Assembly (NCBI GenBank): GCA_003279115.1
Contig: QCBG01000007.1
Span: 1 to 64,000, forward strand
Direction of reading: 5' to 3'
DNA from: Prochlorococcus sp. AG-347-E03
Lineage (GTDB): Bacteria; Cyanobacteriota; Cyanobacteriia; PCC-6307; Cyanobiaceae
DNA: 64,000 bases
Each line of letters begins with the position of its first letter. The first letter of the stretch is position 1. The notes under the pieces were generated by a model. That model was given only the letters and a program-made list of their open reading frames with translations. It made no database searches and had not been told where the DNA came from. Positions 47,986 through 58,958 of this stretch are shown here, piece after piece. The position numbers and the translations under genes are program-made.

Positions 47986-48531
47986 TTACCCATGACTACG
48001 GGGATTAACCTGAATATTCCTATTTTCTTTAATTATTGAAAATTCAGTATTAAGGATTTTTTCCTGAGATTTTACTTCTCTACTAAGTTGATCGATAGAG
48101 CCTCTTATTGTTTTTTCTTCTTGTTTACCAACAAAAGTAGATATTAAATTACCTTTTTCATCAAAAAGATTGACTTGAGGAATACCGTTTACGCTGAATT
48201 GGCGTATGTAATTATCCCATTTTTGATTATCAACATTTAAAAAAACAAAATTAATATCCTTTTCGTATTCGTCTTTTAAAATAGACATTTTTGGAGCCAT
48301 TTCTTTACAAACTTCACACCACTCAGCATAAAATTCAAGAAAGGTTGGCTTATTGTTTTTAAAAGCTATTTCAGGATCAACAGATAATTCGCCAAAACTC
48401 TTAAGAAGGTAAGTTGATTGAAAAAAGAGGTTTCGAGACAAAACCAAAGAAATAAAAACTACTGCAATAAGCAAAACGAGTATTGCTTTATTACTTCTTT
48501 TAAAAAGCGACTCTCCATTCTCAGATTGCAT
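47986..48531 (-). CDS. txlA: Membrane-anchored thioredoxin-like protein (TxlA/HCF164 type)
   Basis: 181 residues: one N-terminal membrane helix (about 15-32) and a thioredoxin domain with FYAEWCEVCKEMAP (Cys72, Cys75) and the cis-proline in NGIPQVNLF. TxlA/HCF164 passes reducing power across the thylakoid membrane from CcdA for cytochrome b6f maturation, or acts in redox signalling. The WCEVC site and anchoring match. Convergent with thyX. Confidence 0.88.
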   Translation of the reverse strand: MQSENGESLFKRSNKAILVLLIAVVFISLVLSRNLFFQSTYLLKSFGELSVDPEIAFKNNKPTFLEFYAEWCEVCKEMAPKMSILKDEYEKDINFVFLNVDNQKWDNYIRQFSVNGIPQVNLFDEKGNLISTFVGKQEEKTIRGSIDQLSREVKSQEKILNTEFSIIKENRNIQVNPRSHG

Positions 48532-48668
48532 TATAAACTCTTTTTAACTAAGGATATCTTAGATAATTTCAACAAATAAAGAGAATTAAAATCGGTTACC
48601 TTTTAATCAACTGATAAAATAAGAGCAAAAATAATGACCAAAATACATCCTATTCCTGGAATCTAATT

Positions 48669-50021
48669 ATGCAATCAATATTTGGAACTGATGGGATAAG
48701 AGGAATATTTAATAAAGATATAACTTATTCTCTAGCCTATAAAGTTGGATATGCTTTAGGTTTGAATTTAGAAAACAAAAATCCAATTGTAATTGGAAGA
48801 GATACGAGGATTAGCGGAGATGTTCTTCTTCAAGCAATTACAAAAGGTATAAATGCGAGTGGCAAAAAATTTATAAATCTTGGAATATGCCCCACCCCAG
48901 CTATCCCTTTTTTAATCAAACAAGAAAAAATGAGTAGCGGAATTATGATATCTGCCAGTCATAATCCCCCCGAATATAATGGCATAAAGATCTTTGATCA
49001 TAATGGTCAAAAAATCACCAAATATGTTGAAAATAAAATTCAAAAATGTGTTGAAGAACAGACTCAAAATCAATCAGTTTCGTCGAGGGAGAGCTCTTTA
49101 AGTACCAATAAAGAGCTTATGAATATTTATATAAAAAGCCTCACCCAAACAATGGGAGGAGGAAATTTAAGCGGTATGAAAATAATATTAGACACATGTC
49201 ATGGATCAGCGACAACTTGCGCCAAAAAAATTTTTCAGAACCTTGGAGCTGATGTAAAAGTAATCAATAACTCAAAAAATGGTTTAAAAATTAATATGAA
49301 ATGTGGTTCTACTAATCTCGAACCATTAAAAAAAGCATTAGAAGAAAATCCTGCAGATATGGGTTTTAGCTTTGATGGTGATGCTGATAGAGTAATTGGA
49401 CTAGATTCTGAAGGGAATGTATTAGATGGAGATCATATTCTTTTCCTCTGGGGTAGAGAGCTTATGGATCAAAAGATGCTTACAAATAATTTACTCATAT
49501 CAACTCATATGGCAAATTTAGGTTTTGAAAAGGCTTGGAACAAAATTGGTGGGACTTTATATAGAACTGATGTAGGTGATAAATACGTTCATGACGCAAT
49601 TAAAGAAAAAAGAGCTGTTTTAGGAGGTGAGCAGTCAGGTCATATACTCTCAAAAATTAATAACTTTTCTGGAGATGGGATATTGACCGCACTTCAAATT
49701 GCAAAATATTGTAAAAATAAAAATATTACTCTAAGTGATTGGCTTAAAAGCAGTTTTAAACCCTTTCCTCAAAAACTAACCAACATCTGTCTAGATTGTA
49801 ACTTTAATAAAATAAATCCAAAAACCAAATCCTTAATTGATAAAACTATAAAAAGTTACCAGACAAAAAACTCAGATGACTCTAGAATTTATATAAGACC
49901 TAGTGGTACAGAACCTTTAATGAGAGTTCTTGTTGAGGCTAAGAATCAGAAAAAAGTTCATTATTTATCAGGCGAAATAACAAAAAAACTCTCTTTTGAA
50001 ATTAAAAAAATAATGAATTAA
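48669..50021 (+). CDS. glmM: Phosphoglucosamine mutase
   Basis: 450 residues with [11 protein letters not shown] at the start, the phosphoserine loop [14 protein letters not shown], metal-binding [18 protein letters not shown], which is the GlmM-type sugar loop, and [12 protein letters not shown]. It converts glucosamine 6- to 1-phosphate for UDP-GlcNAc. The GEQSGH loop distinguishes it from the phosphohexomutase at 15750. Confidence 0.97.
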   Translation: MQSIFGTDGIRGIFNKDITYSLAYKVGYALGLNLENKNPIVIGRDTRISGDVLLQAITKGINASGKKFINLGICPTPAIPFLIKQEKMSSGIMISASHNPPEYNGIKIFDHNGQKITKYVENKIQKCVEEQTQNQSVSSRESSLSTNKELMNIYIKSLTQTMGGGNLSGMKIILDTCHGSATTCAKKIFQNLGADVKVINNSKNGLKINMKCGSTNLEPLKKALEENPADMGFSFDGDADRVIGLDSEGNVLDGDHILFLWGRELMDQKMLTNNLLISTHMANLGFEKAWNKIGGTLYRTDVGDKYVHDAIKEKRAVLGGEQSGHILSKINNFSGDGILTALQIAKYCKNKNITLSDWLKSSFKPFPQKLTNICLDCNFNKINPKTKSLIDKTIKSYQTKNSDDSRIYIRPSGTEPLMRVLVEAKNQKKVHYLSGEITKKLSFEIKKIMN

Positions 50022-50028
50022 TTCCGAA

Positions 50029-50658
50029 TCAGATTTTTATATAAATCCTTTCAAAAATATCAAGTTGGTTCTGAATAACATACTTCTCCCTGTTAGTTTT
50101 AATTTTATTTGGATTAAAACTATCAGAATAATTAAAATCCAGTTGATCTATTTTTTTAAAATTAAAATTACTTGCTATGGTGAAATCCATATAATCGAAT
50201 AAATCCTTTACATCTGTTTTTATAAAGATTAGGGTTCCTCGATGCAATGAATCTGAAAGAATATTAATAAATTCTGGCTGAATTATGCGCCTTTTATAAT
50301 GTCTTTTTTTAAACCATGGATCGGGAAAGTTAAAAGAAATACTTTTTAAATTTCTTATAATATATTTACTCTGATCATCATTCAAAATGTTATAAGCATT
50401 GCCAAATACAAAATATAAATTATTAATTTCTTTTTCTTGGACTTTTAATTTAGCAGTTTTAACTAATTTCTCACGAATTTCAATTCCTAAATAATTCCAA
50501 CTGGTATTAAATAAAGCTAAATCAAACAGATATTCACCAGCAGCACAACCTATATCCAAATGCAGATTTAATTTAGAATCACCAAACATATCAACCAAAG
50601 AAGGAATTTCCTCAATTTCGTTGAAATTTATACTAAGCGGATTAACGTGCTGTCTCAT
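50029..50658 (-). CDS. trmB: tRNA (guanine-N7-)-methyltransferase
   Basis: 209 residues. SAM-binding [17 protein letters not shown] and the TrmB motif [17 protein letters not shown] are present. It methylates G46 in the variable loop of many tRNAs. Its stop is 7 bases from that of glmM, tail to tail. Confidence 0.95.
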   Translation of the reverse strand: MRQHVNPLSINFNEIEEIPSLVDMFGDSKLNLHLDIGCAAGEYLFDLALFNTSWNYLGIEIREKLVKTAKLKVQEKEINNLYFVFGNAYNILNDDQSKYIIRNLKSISFNFPDPWFKKRHYKRRIIQPEFINILSDSLHRGTLIFIKTDVKDLFDYMDFTIASNFNFKKIDQLDFNYSDSFNPNKIKTNREKYVIQNQLDIFERIYIKI

Positions 50659-50780
50659 GCAATTATCAATCTATTCCTTGGTAATAATATAAAGATGCAT
50701 AATATTCATAACTATGACAATAGTGAGTTAATGAGTAACAGTTTGATGTTTAATTATTATGTATATAAAAAGCAAAAGTT

Positions 50781-51404
50781 TTGAACGTTTTTAATCAACT
50801 TTCTATTTGGCTATCTTTTCAACTTTCAATCATTTTCCTTATTGGTATTCCTATTACATTATTTTTTTGGTCAATTAAAAAAAGAAATAAAGCAGTAAAT
50901 AAACTTCTATCAATTTATTGGAAAATATCCCCTTTATTTTTTATAAGCCTTCTACTTTTAATAGGTAAGTATAATTATGCTCTAGTTATTACAAATATTT
51001 CAACATTATTGATGACGATTTCAGTTTGGTTTTGGAATGATATTAATGATGAATTAAAAGAATATAATCTTTCTTACGCCCTTACCACAATGACAAAAGT
51101 ATGGAGATGGTCGCTGACTTTTATATCTCTCAATTTCCTAATACAAAGTTTACGAAACTTTAACTGCTTTTCTTTTGTAAATTCTGCTGCATGTGAAATA
51201 TGGCTTCAGCCTTCTTCAAATTTGTATAATATCATCAAAAATTTGTTTAATTTCCTATTCGGAGCTAACTTTACTCAGCCGATAGCTAAATTTTTAGGAT
51301 TATTTTCACTATTAATCTTTACTTTAGGACTAATTCAATGGTCAATAATAAAATTACCTAAAAATGGTAGAAACTCTTGCTTCTCAGAAAATGAAGGAAA
51401 TTGA
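50781..51404 (+). CDS. DUF3177 family membrane protein
   Basis: 207 residues, five to six membrane helices, start TTG at 50781. WFWNDINDELKEYNLSYALT and KVWRWSLTF are the recognisable segments of this cyanobacterial family of unknown function. The C-terminal end overlaps the next small gene by about 14 bases. Confidence 0.78.
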   Translation: MNVFNQLSIWLSFQLSIIFLIGIPITLFFWSIKKRNKAVNKLLSIYWKISPLFFISLLLLIGKYNYALVITNISTLLMTISVWFWNDINDELKEYNLSYALTTMTKVWRWSLTFISLNFLIQSLRNFNCFSFVNSAACEIWLQPSSNLYNIIKNLFNFLFGANFTQPIAKFLGLFSLLIFTLGLIQWSIIKLPKNGRNSCFSENEGN

Positions 51405-51699
51405 TTTATTAAATAATCTAGAAAAAATAAGTTCCTTGATACCAAATAGAATTCTTAAAATTGAAGGTTATATTTCAAATAAAAATCAAAAGGAACATTT
51501 AGAAATAATTATTTTCAAAGGGTTTAGTAGCTCTACCACTCATCCAATCGAAATAGATTTAGAAAAAAAAGTTATTGAATCAAAGTACATAATTACCAAC
51601 TTTAAACTTTATAAAGCACCCTTAACAGAAGCAAATAGTAACTTTATAAGAGAAAATCAAAATTCAGTTTTCTTTTTAAATAAAAAAAACTGGATTTAA
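51391..51699 (+). CDS. Small conserved protein, DUF7734-like
   Basis: About 102 residues from the ATG at 51391; the frame is open from 51364 but that would overlap the preceding gene by 41 bases. The middle reads [20 protein letters not shown] and [15 protein letters not shown], which resembles a small cyanobacterial domain of unknown function. The family label is uncertain. It ends overlapping the ileS stop by 4 bases. Confidence 0.65.
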   Translation: MKEIDLLNNLEKISSLIPNRILKIEGYISNKNQKEHLEIIIFKGFSSSTTHPIEIDLEKKVIESKYIITNFKLYKAPLTEANSNFIRENQNSVFFLNKKNWI

Positions 51700-54602
51700 G
51701 TGAATTCAAGATTAATAATATTTGAACATCTTTTACATAATTTGGTATTTTGGATGCCAGTAAAGGTTTCTTTTTGATAATGCCAACATCTATCACATTT
51801 TTGACCATCAGCTTTTAGAATTTGAATCTTTCCGAGTTCGTTTTTATCAATAATAAGAGAATCCTTGGCCAAATCATTTACCACTTGAAAATTTGATACG
51901 ATCAGCCAATCCCTAAATAAATCAACTTCTTCATTACCAAATTTTTTTAGCCAAGATAGAGAATCCTTAACAAGTTTATCTTCAGGTAAATAATTGACTT
52001 CTGTTTGCAAAGCTGCTCCAATTATTTGTTGATTTCTACAACTTTCTATAGCCTTGTTAATTTCAACTCTCAAATTTCTTAAATTTGTAATATGTTCATT
52101 AAGTATTTGATTTTTCCATGACTGCGAAAATATTGGCCATCCTCTTTGAAAGACTGATTTTTCTTTAGTTGAATATGGAATATTTTGCCAAATATCTTCA
52201 GCCATATGACAAAGCACTGGAGAAATAAGTACGGCTAAATTTTCAACAACTTTTGACATGACGAACTGACAAGATCTTCTCCTAAATTCTGATTTAGAAC
52301 TTACATATAACCTATCCTTTGCAATATCCAAATAAAAATTTGATAGATCTACAACGCAAAAACTTTGCAAAATTTGGAAAAATTTTGAAAATTCATAATT
52401 TTCATAAGCGTTTGAAATTTGATCTGTAACCTCAACTAATCTGCCTAACATCCATTGATCTAAGAGAGGCAATTGATCAATTTCAAAACTTTCAATTTTA
52501 GGATCATAATCATGAATATTACCTAGAAGATATCTTGCAGTATTACGAACTTTTCTGTATACATCTGAAAGTTGTTTGAGTATATTTGAGCCAATTGGAA
52601 CATCAACAGAATAATCTACAGAACTTACCCATAACCTTAAAACATCCGCACCATAAGAAGGGTCAGTTTTTTTATTATTACCTCCATTAATAATTATATT
52701 TGGATCAACAACGTTTCCTAAAGATTTACTCATTTTTCTTCCGTTTTCATCAAGTGCAAAACCATGAGTTAAAACTTTTTTATATGGAGCTTTATTATTG
52801 ACTGCAACAGATGTCAGCAAAGAAGACTGAAACCATCCTCGATGTTGATCTGAGCCCTCTAAATAAAGATCAGCTGGATACTTTAATTCATTTCTTAGTT
52901 CACATACTGCCGCCCAGCTAGATCCTGAATCGAACCAAACATCCATTGTATCTGTTCCTTTTTGCCATAGATCTGATTCTTTTGCATAATTCTCTGGCAA
53001 AAGATCTTTAACATCCCAATCCCACCAAATATCTGCTCCATGTTCACCAAAAAGTTCTTGAATATGATTAATTATATCTTTGTTAAGGAGAATATCATTA
53101 CCATTTTTTTTATAAAAAACTGGAATAGGGACTCCCCATGACCTTTGTCTAGAAATACACCAATCTCCCCTACCAACAACCATAGAATAAATTCTTTTCT
53201 TTCCAGTTTCTGGCATCCATTCAACATCTTCGATTGCACTTAATGCAGATGATCTAAAGCCATTTACGGATGCAAACCATTGTTCTGTTGCCCTAAAAAT
53301 AGTTGGTTTCTTGGTTCTCCAATCATACGGATATCTATGCTTATAGTTTTCTTGTAATAGAAGCAAATTATTTCCTTTTAAATGTTCAATAATTAGATCA
53401 TTTGCATCTTTCAGGACATTTGATCCTTTGAATTGACCAGAATATTCATTTAAGTTGCCTTTTTCATCAACAACACATGTTATTGGTAATTCATATTTTT
53501 GACCTACATTAAAATCGTCTATTCCATGACCAGGAGCTGTATGAACAATTCCAGTCCCTGATTCTGTTGTAATGTAATCTCCTCCAATTACAATTCTGCA
53601 ATTTTTATTTTTAGAAGGATGTTGATATTCAATATTTTCCAATTTAGAGCCTTTAAGCTCTAGGAGCACCTTGAAATCTTTATTAAATTTCTTACTTATC
53701 TCAGAAGCTAAATCCTTTGCAAAAATGTAAATTCGTTTCTCTTCATCAATAGCAAAAACGTACTTTATTTTTGGATTTACTGCAACTGCTTCATTTGCAG
53801 GTATGGTCCAAGGAGTGGTGGTCCAAATAGTTATGAAAGAATTATTTTGAAAAAAATCTTTTTTGATATTAAGATTTTCTTGGGTGAAATTTAATAGAAT
53901 TTCCTCAGGTATTTTAGTTATTTTTAATGAAACATAAATACTTTTTGAATAATGTTCATCAGGATATTCTAATTCTGCTTCTGCAAGTGCAGTCCTTGAG
54001 CTTGGACTCCAATGCACAGGTTTAAGACCTCGATATATATAGCCATTTAAAAACATTTTCCCAAATACTCCAACCTGAGCAGATTCATAACTTTTCTTAA
54101 GAGTTAAGTAAGGGTTATTCCAATCTCCCCATATGCCCCACCTCTTAAAACCCTCCTTTTGATTATTAATTTGGATATGTGCATAATCTGTAGCTTTTTT
54201 TCTTAAATTTAGAGTGTCAAGATTCTTTCTTTCATCAGATTTTAAATTCTGAAGAACTTTTAATTCAATAGGTAATCCATGACAGTCCCAGCCAGGTACG
54301 AAATGAACCCTAAATCCTCTTAAGGTTTTGTACTTATTGATTATGTCTTTTAAAACTTTATTAAGGGCATGACCCATATGAAGCGCTCCATTTGCATAAG
54401 GAGGGCCATCATGTAATGTAAATATTTCGCCGGAATTACTTGCACCTAATTGGAAATCAATATCATTGTTAGCCCAGAAATTTTGAATCTCGGGTTCTCT
54501 CATAACTGAGTTAGCACGCATCGAGAAGTCAGTTTTTAATAAATTTAAAGTTTCTTTATAAGAAAAGTCTGATTTTTGTGCTTTGCTATTTTGAGATTTC
54601 AT
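51696..54602 (-). CDS. ileS: Isoleucyl-tRNA synthetase
   Basis: 968 residues, class I synthetase. The HIGH box is HMGHALNK in [15 protein letters not shown], the KMSKS loop is [14 protein letters not shown], the editing domain contains [12 protein letters not shown] and [10 protein letters not shown], and the C-terminus has a zinc finger of the form CDRCWHY...CKRC. Length is normal for the bacterial type. An isolated gene with a convergent small gene at its 3' end. Confidence 0.98.
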   Translation of the reverse strand: MKSQNSKAQKSDFSYKETLNLLKTDFSMRANSVMREPEIQNFWANNDIDFQLGASNSGEIFTLHDGPPYANGALHMGHALNKVLKDIINKYKTLRGFRVHFVPGWDCHGLPIELKVLQNLKSDERKNLDTLNLRKKATDYAHIQINNQKEGFKRWGIWGDWNNPYLTLKKSYESAQVGVFGKMFLNGYIYRGLKPVHWSPSSRTALAEAELEYPDEHYSKSIYVSLKITKIPEEILLNFTQENLNIKKDFFQNNSFITIWTTTPWTIPANEAVAVNPKIKYVFAIDEEKRIYIFAKDLASEISKKFNKDFKVLLELKGSKLENIEYQHPSKNKNCRIVIGGDYITTESGTGIVHTAPGHGIDDFNVGQKYELPITCVVDEKGNLNEYSGQFKGSNVLKDANDLIIEHLKGNNLLLLQENYKHRYPYDWRTKKPTIFRATEQWFASVNGFRSSALSAIEDVEWMPETGKKRIYSMVVGRGDWCISRQRSWGVPIPVFYKKNGNDILLNKDIINHIQELFGEHGADIWWDWDVKDLLPENYAKESDLWQKGTDTMDVWFDSGSSWAAVCELRNELKYPADLYLEGSDQHRGWFQSSLLTSVAVNNKAPYKKVLTHGFALDENGRKMSKSLGNVVDPNIIINGGNNKKTDPSYGADVLRLWVSSVDYSVDVPIGSNILKQLSDVYRKVRNTARYLLGNIHDYDPKIESFEIDQLPLLDQWMLGRLVEVTDQISNAYENYEFSKFFQILQSFCVVDLSNFYLDIAKDRLYVSSKSEFRRRSCQFVMSKVVENLAVLISPVLCHMAEDIWQNIPYSTKEKSVFQRGWPIFSQSWKNQILNEHITNLRNLRVEINKAIESCRNQQIIGAALQTEVNYLPEDKLVKDSLSWLKKFGNEEVDLFRDWLIVSNFQVVNDLAKDSLIIDKNELGKIQILKADGQKCDRCWHYQKETFTGIQNTKLCKRCSNIINLEFT

Positions 54603-54723
54603 ACGACGATATAAAAAATATTGGTGATCAAAAGAATTATTTAAATAAATCTAATTTATTATATTCTTTCTTAATTGAACTGTAGTTTTTTGGGGATGTT
54701 TCAAATAATCAATTTACTTGATT

Positions 54724-55173
54724 TCAGACTTTTATATTATCATTTTTATCATTTCTTACCCACTTTTTTTGGGTTGTATTTTTATTATTGCTACCAAAAT
54801 TAAAAAAAGTTGAAGGTTTCTTGAAATCACCAAACCACAAATTAATAGATTCTAATATTTTCGTGAAGTTATTTTTAAACTCCAAAAACGTGGTTAATTT
54901 TTTCTTTTCTTTATCTGTCAATTGGTACCATCTAGATAAAAAAAGTTCTACTAGATAAAAAATAACTAGTACTGTTAAAAAAAGGAAAATTACAAAAAAT
55001 GATTCATCTATTGTTTTATTTTTAATTATTAATATCAATCCTATTAATAAATTTAAAAAAGCTCTGATTAAGTCTTTTGGTTTACCGAGCTCAAGATAAA
55101 TTAAAGGTACAGTTAGATAAACGGTACCAACCAAAATATAAAAAGTTCCCAAATAAAATACCAAATTATTCAT
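54724..55173 (-). CDS. Membrane protein, Ycf66-like (tentative)
   Basis: 149 residues: three hydrophobic helices (about 4-24, 37-50 and 58-82) then a polar, Lys/Asn-rich cytosolic tail. The three-helix layout and the VELFLSRW end of the third helix resemble the N-terminal Ycf66 domain of cyanobacteria and algae, but similarity is weak. I would not assign a function. A tRNA-Leu gene lies upstream on the same strand. Confidence 0.55.
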   Translation of the reverse strand: MNNLVFYLGTFYILVGTVYLTVPLIYLELGKPKDLIRAFLNLLIGLILIIKNKTIDESFFVIFLFLTVLVIFYLVELFLSRWYQLTDKEKKKLTTFLEFKNNFTKILESINLWFGDFKKPSTFFNFGSNNKNTTQKKWVRNDKNDNIKV

Positions 55174-55244
55174 TAAATTAACTATTTAATTAAAGTATAA
55201 GAGTTGATATGGATAAGCAAACTATCTATCAGAATTTCCCTAAG

Positions 55245-55326
55245 TGCGGTCGGGGAGACTTGAACTCCCACACCCGAAGATACGAGTACCTAAAACTCGC
55301 GCGTCTACCAATTCCGCCACGACCGC
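55245..55326 (-). tRNA. tRNA-Leu (UAG)
   Basis: 82 bases on the minus strand: acceptor GCGGTCG/CGACCGC, discriminator A, anticodon stem CGAGT/ACTCG with loop TTTAGGT (anticodon TAG), a long variable arm typical of Leu, and T arm with TTCAAGT. Reads CUN codons. No CCA is encoded. Confidence 0.95.
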
Positions 55327-55496
55327 TCAAATAAAATAATAATTGAAAGAGGTTTATTTTTAAGATTTTTTTTCTTAAAGATGATTAATTTGACACATTA
55401 AAATTAAATTAAAAATCTCTTCAAATAAATTTTTTATGTTTGTGCATGCAATCCTCTTAAAATATTAGTTATATTGTTCTAAGAATATAAGAACCG

Positions 55497-56516
55497 ATTT
55501 CAAACTTAACCAGTAAAAATACAACTAAAAATACTAATTCATCAAAAACACTTAGTTGGCAAAAAGAGATTAAAAATTACGTAGATCCGCCAAGTTTTTG
55601 GAATCCAACATTAGGTTTATTTTTTGGCGGTTATTTTCTTGCTTTTCTGAGCATATGGCAATGGTACAGGGGTGTTTGGCCTTTACCTTTACTTGTAGCG
55701 ACTGCATTTTTGGCTTTACATATTGAAGGTACTGTTATTCATGATGCATGTCATAAAGCTGCTCATCCAGTTCCTTGGATAAATCAAGCAATGGGCCATG
55801 GCTCAGCTATTTTATTAGGGTTTAGCTTCCCAGTTTTTACGAGAGTTCATTTACAACATCATATTCACGTAAATCACCCCAAAAATGATCCAGATCATAT
55901 TGTCAGTACTTTTGGTCCAATTTGGCTAATTGCTCCAAGATTCTTTTATCATGAGGTGTTTTTCTTTCAAAGAAAACTTTGGCGAAGATATGAATTACTA
56001 CAATGGGGAATTGAGAGATCAATATTCATAACAATAATCTTGGCAGGCATAAAATTTGACTTTATGAATTTAATTTATAATTTATGGTTCGGACCAGCAT
56101 TAATGGTAGGAGTAACTTTAGGAATATTTTTTGATTATCTGCCCCATAGACCTTTTAGATCGAGAAACAAATGGATAAATTCTAGAGTTTATCCAAGCAA
56201 GTTTATGAATTTATTAATAATGGGACAGAATTACCATCTCATACATCATCTTTGGCCTTCGATTCCTTGGTTTGAATACAAAGTAGCCTATGAAAAAACA
56301 AAGCCACTACTGGATATGAAAGGCTCGCCTCAAAGAGTTGGGATATTTGAAAGCAAAGAAGACATTTTTAACTTTATTTATGATTTATTAATAGGTGTAA
56401 GGAGTCATAGCAAAAAGAGAGGAAAGATAAGAAAATTGATAAATCTATATCCTGGCTATAAAATAAAAAAATTTTTACTAAAAATTGTCAATAAAACGTT
56501 TATAGGAAGCAGCTAA
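55497..56516 (+). CDS. crtR: Beta-carotene hydroxylase CrtR
   Basis: Di-iron membrane hydroxylase with histidine motifs HDACH, HLQHHIHVNHP and the C-terminal NYHLIHHLWP. It hydroxylates beta-carotene to zeaxanthin. The first ATG/GTG/TTG in frame is the TTG at 55710, giving 268 residues, but conserved-looking sequence is open upstream (SWQKEIKNYVDPPSFWNPT, then a membrane helix) back to a stop at 55488. The family is about 340 residues long, and an ATT at 55497 would give 339. I therefore extend the gene and mark the start as non-standard. Confidence 0.88.
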   Translation: MSNLTSKNTTKNTNSSKTLSWQKEIKNYVDPPSFWNPTLGLFFGGYFLAFLSIWQWYRGVWPLPLLVATAFLALHIEGTVIHDACHKAAHPVPWINQAMGHGSAILLGFSFPVFTRVHLQHHIHVNHPKNDPDHIVSTFGPIWLIAPRFFYHEVFFFQRKLWRRYELLQWGIERSIFITIILAGIKFDFMNLIYNLWFGPALMVGVTLGIFFDYLPHRPFRSRNKWINSRVYPSKFMNLLIMGQNYHLIHHLWPSIPWFEYKVAYEKTKPLLDMKGSPQRVGIFESKEDIFNFIYDLLIGVRSHSKKRGKIRKLINLYPGYKIKKFLLKIVNKTFIGSS

Positions 56517-56517
56517 C

Positions 56518-56811
56518 TCATTCATTCAAAATTTTTGGGACTTTAAAGTATTCATCTTCTCTAGAGGGCGCTAAGTCTAAAAGCTCTTCATTGCAATCAA
56601 AATTTAGTTTTTCGTCTTTTCGAAAAACATTGATTACCTCAATTGCCCTGGTAGTGCAAGGCACTTCGTTTGTATCTATTTCTTCAAGTTGTTTTATATA
56701 TTCCAATATTTTTTCTAATTGTTCTGCATGATTATTAATTTCATTTTCGTTAAGTTCCAATCTTGCTAATTCTGCAACTTTTCTTACTTCCTCTTTAGTT
56801 ATTTTTGTCAT
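56518..56811 (-). CDS. gatC: Asp-tRNA(Asn)/Glu-tRNA(Gln) amidotransferase subunit C
   Basis: 97 residues: VRKVAELARLELNENEIN, then QLEKILEYIKQLEEIDTNEV, and a C-terminal region ending PSREDEYFKVPKILNE, the GatC signature. It stabilises GatA-GatB in making Gln-tRNA or Asn-tRNA. It is one base after the convergent crtR stop. Confidence 0.96.
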   Translation of the reverse strand: MTKITKEEVRKVAELARLELNENEINNHAEQLEKILEYIKQLEEIDTNEVPCTTRAIEVINVFRKDEKLNFDCNEELLDLAPSREDEYFKVPKILNE

Positions 56812-56981
56812 GCCTTTAGTACCTTACCTATATAAAAAATAGTTTATTTAAAATAATTATATATGTAACTTGTAAATTTCCAAATACAAGGCAATATTCA
56901 CTTCTTTTTAAAAATCAATTTCATTTGTATAGACTATTCTATTTTTCTCGGCTAAATATAATACAGTATTAGTCTGGAAAA

Positions 56982-57563
56982 ATAAAAGAAGACATATTTC
57001 CAAAAAATTTCTTTTATCGGCACTCTAAACTCGTTGCCCCTGATTTGATAGGCTGCTATCTCATAAAAAACAATAATGAGAAAAATCAAGTTAAGGGGAT
57101 AATTGTTGAAACCGAAGCTTATTCACAGGAAGAAGAGGCCTGTCATGGCTTTCGGAAAATAACTAAATCAAATAAATCATTGTTTGGTAAACCTGGAACA
57201 TTTTATATTTATAAATCCTATGGCATACATCATTGTTTAAACATAGTTACTGATAAAGAAAATTTTGCGAGTGGAGTATTAATCAGGGCAGTTTTCATCT
57301 CTAACAAAAATGAAAGATTAGCTTCTGGACCGGGCCTAGTTACCAAGACATACGGTATAGACGTATCATTTAATTCACTTGAAGTTCTAAATAACAAATC
57401 TTTATGTATTTCTCAAAGAGACTCGAATCTAGAGGAAAAAGATCTTATTCAAACTACAAGAATTGGCATATCAAAGGCAAAAAATATAAAATGGCGTTGG
57501 TATCTCAAAAATAGTAGGAGTGTAAGTAAAAGATTAAAAGGTGACAGAACACCTAAATTTTAA
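56982..57563 (+). CDS. 3-methyladenine DNA glycosylase (AAG/MPG family)
   Basis: The AAG fold signature is visible as GIIVETEAYSQEEEACHG (catalytic Glu) and YKSYGIHHCLNIVTD, with LASGPGLVTKTYGI further on. From the TTG at 57045 the product would be 172 residues and lack the conserved FFYRHSKLVAPDLIG opening, which is open upstream to a stop at 56970. No ATG, GTG or TTG lies in that extension; ATA codons at 56982 and 56994 are the nearest candidates. It excises alkylated purines. The start remains unsolved, hence the coordinate is approximate. Confidence 0.82.
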   Translation: MKEDIFPKNFFYRHSKLVAPDLIGCYLIKNNNEKNQVKGIIVETEAYSQEEEACHGFRKITKSNKSLFGKPGTFYIYKSYGIHHCLNIVTDKENFASGVLIRAVFISNKNERLASGPGLVTKTYGIDVSFNSLEVLNNKSLCISQRDSNLEEKDLIQTTRIGISKAKNIKWRWYLKNSRSVSKRLKGDRTPKF

Positions 57564-57586
57564 TAATCATTTATCTCTAAAACGTA

Positions 57587-58603
57587 ATGCAAATTTGGCC
57601 TCATAAACATATCCACACACTCGCTAATTTTTCAATTCAAGATTATGAGTCAGTATTTGAATTAGCTGATAAATTTGATGCACTAAAGAATGCAGGAACA
57701 AAAAAGATACCTGCCTTACAAGGCACTTTGGTAACATCATTGTTTTTTGAAGCTAGTACAAGAACAAAGAATAGCTTTGAACTTGCAGCAAAAAGATTAT
57801 CAGCAGATGTACAAACGTTTGCACCATCCTCTAGTTCTTTAACAAAAGGTGAAACAATAATTGATACTGCCATAACTTATTCTGCTATGGGGGCAGATAC
57901 ATTAGTTATAAGACATTCATCAAGTTACATAACCTTTGAAATCGCTAAAAAACTTGATGCAATAAATTCTAAGACTTCGGTTCTTAATGCGGGAGATGGA
58001 TTACATAGTCACCCTAGCCAAGGATTGCTCGACATCTATACATTAATAAAATTCTTTTCCAAAAAATCACTGAATCCAAAGATTTTAAATTCCAAAAAAA
58101 TCTTAATAATTGGCGATGTTAATCATTCAAGGGTCGCAAGATCAAATCTTTGGGCTTTGAGTGCATTCGGCGCTGACGTAATCTTATGTGGTCCTAAGAC
58201 CTTAATACCTGATGAATTTATAAATTTTTTAAAAACCCCTGCGCCCAATCAAAAAGAAGATCCTGTTAAATCAAGAGGCTCCATAAAAATTTCTAGATCA
58301 TTGGAAGAATCTATAAAAATTGCAGATGCAATTATTGTTTTAAGACTCCAAAAAGAGAGAATGATGGAGAATTTACTAAGCAGTATCGATTCATATAGTT
58401 TGGATTATGGCTTAACCCCAGAGAAATTATCTTTGAGTAGTAAGGAAATTCCAATACTTCATCCTGGACCCATTAATAGAGGTATTGAAATAAGCAGTAA
58501 AATAGTAGATGAGTATCCCAATTGCTTAATCAATAATCAAGTTTCGAATGGTATACCTATAAGAATGGCTTTACTTTATTTATTACAGAAATACAACAAA
58601 TAA
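57587..58603 (+). CDS. pyrB: Aspartate carbamoyltransferase catalytic subunit
   Basis: 338 residues. The carbamoyl-phosphate loop is [33 protein letters not shown] carries binding residues, and [11 protein letters not shown] is near the C-terminus. First specific step of pyrimidine synthesis. It follows the glycosylase gene by 23 bases. Confidence 0.97.
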   Translation: MQIWPHKHIHTLANFSIQDYESVFELADKFDALKNAGTKKIPALQGTLVTSLFFEASTRTKNSFELAAKRLSADVQTFAPSSSSLTKGETIIDTAITYSAMGADTLVIRHSSSYITFEIAKKLDAINSKTSVLNAGDGLHSHPSQGLLDIYTLIKFFSKKSLNPKILNSKKILIIGDVNHSRVARSNLWALSAFGADVILCGPKTLIPDEFINFLKTPAPNQKEDPVKSRGSIKISRSLEESIKIADAIIVLRLQKERMMENLLSSIDSYSLDYGLTPEKLSLSSKEIPILHPGPINRGIEISSKIVDEYPNCLINNQVSNGIPIRMALLYLLQKYNK

Positions 58604-58605
58604 AT

Positions 58606-58947
58606 TTATAGCAACTTAAGACTCTCAGTAAAGAATCCATAAAATAATCCCAATCTTAAAGAATCCAATAAAAGTATCAAAAATTTATTTTTCCTATTCA
58701 ATCGAAAATTTCTTCTTAGAAATATTAAGATTTCAATAAAAACTACTGATAAGAAAGCAGCTACAGGGTCCATGAGTTCCACAACAGCACTTACCATACC
58801 AAGGGAACTTCCAAAAAAGTAGCCAATCAAAAGTGTAATTATTGATGCTGAATATCTTCGCCATGGATTATTTGCCCAAATACTTAATGTCTGAATATTT
58901 TCTACAATCTTTATTTGAAATTTTGTCTTTTGAGGTCTAAAAACCAT
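58606..58947 (-). CDS. ycf20: Ycf20-like DUF565 membrane protein
   Basis: 113 residues with two or three membrane helices. NNPWRRYSASIITLLIGYFFG and LDSLRLGLFYGFFTESLKLL match the DUF565/Ycf20 family; plant and algal homologues affect non-photochemical quenching. Function in cyanobacteria is not settled. It is 2 bases after the convergent pyrB stop, and 11 bases downstream of a small gene on its own strand. Confidence 0.82.
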   Translation of the reverse strand: MVFRPQKTKFQIKIVENIQTLSIWANNPWRRYSASIITLLIGYFFGSSLGMVSAVVELMDPVAAFLSVVFIEILIFLRRNFRLNRKNKFLILLLDSLRLGLFYGFFTESLKLL

Positions 58948-58958
58948 TATGCTTTAAA

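Noticed and set aside
48634..48666. Ten-codon ORF ([10 protein letters not shown]) just before glmM
   Set aside because: Very short, no ribosome site, no recognisable similarity.
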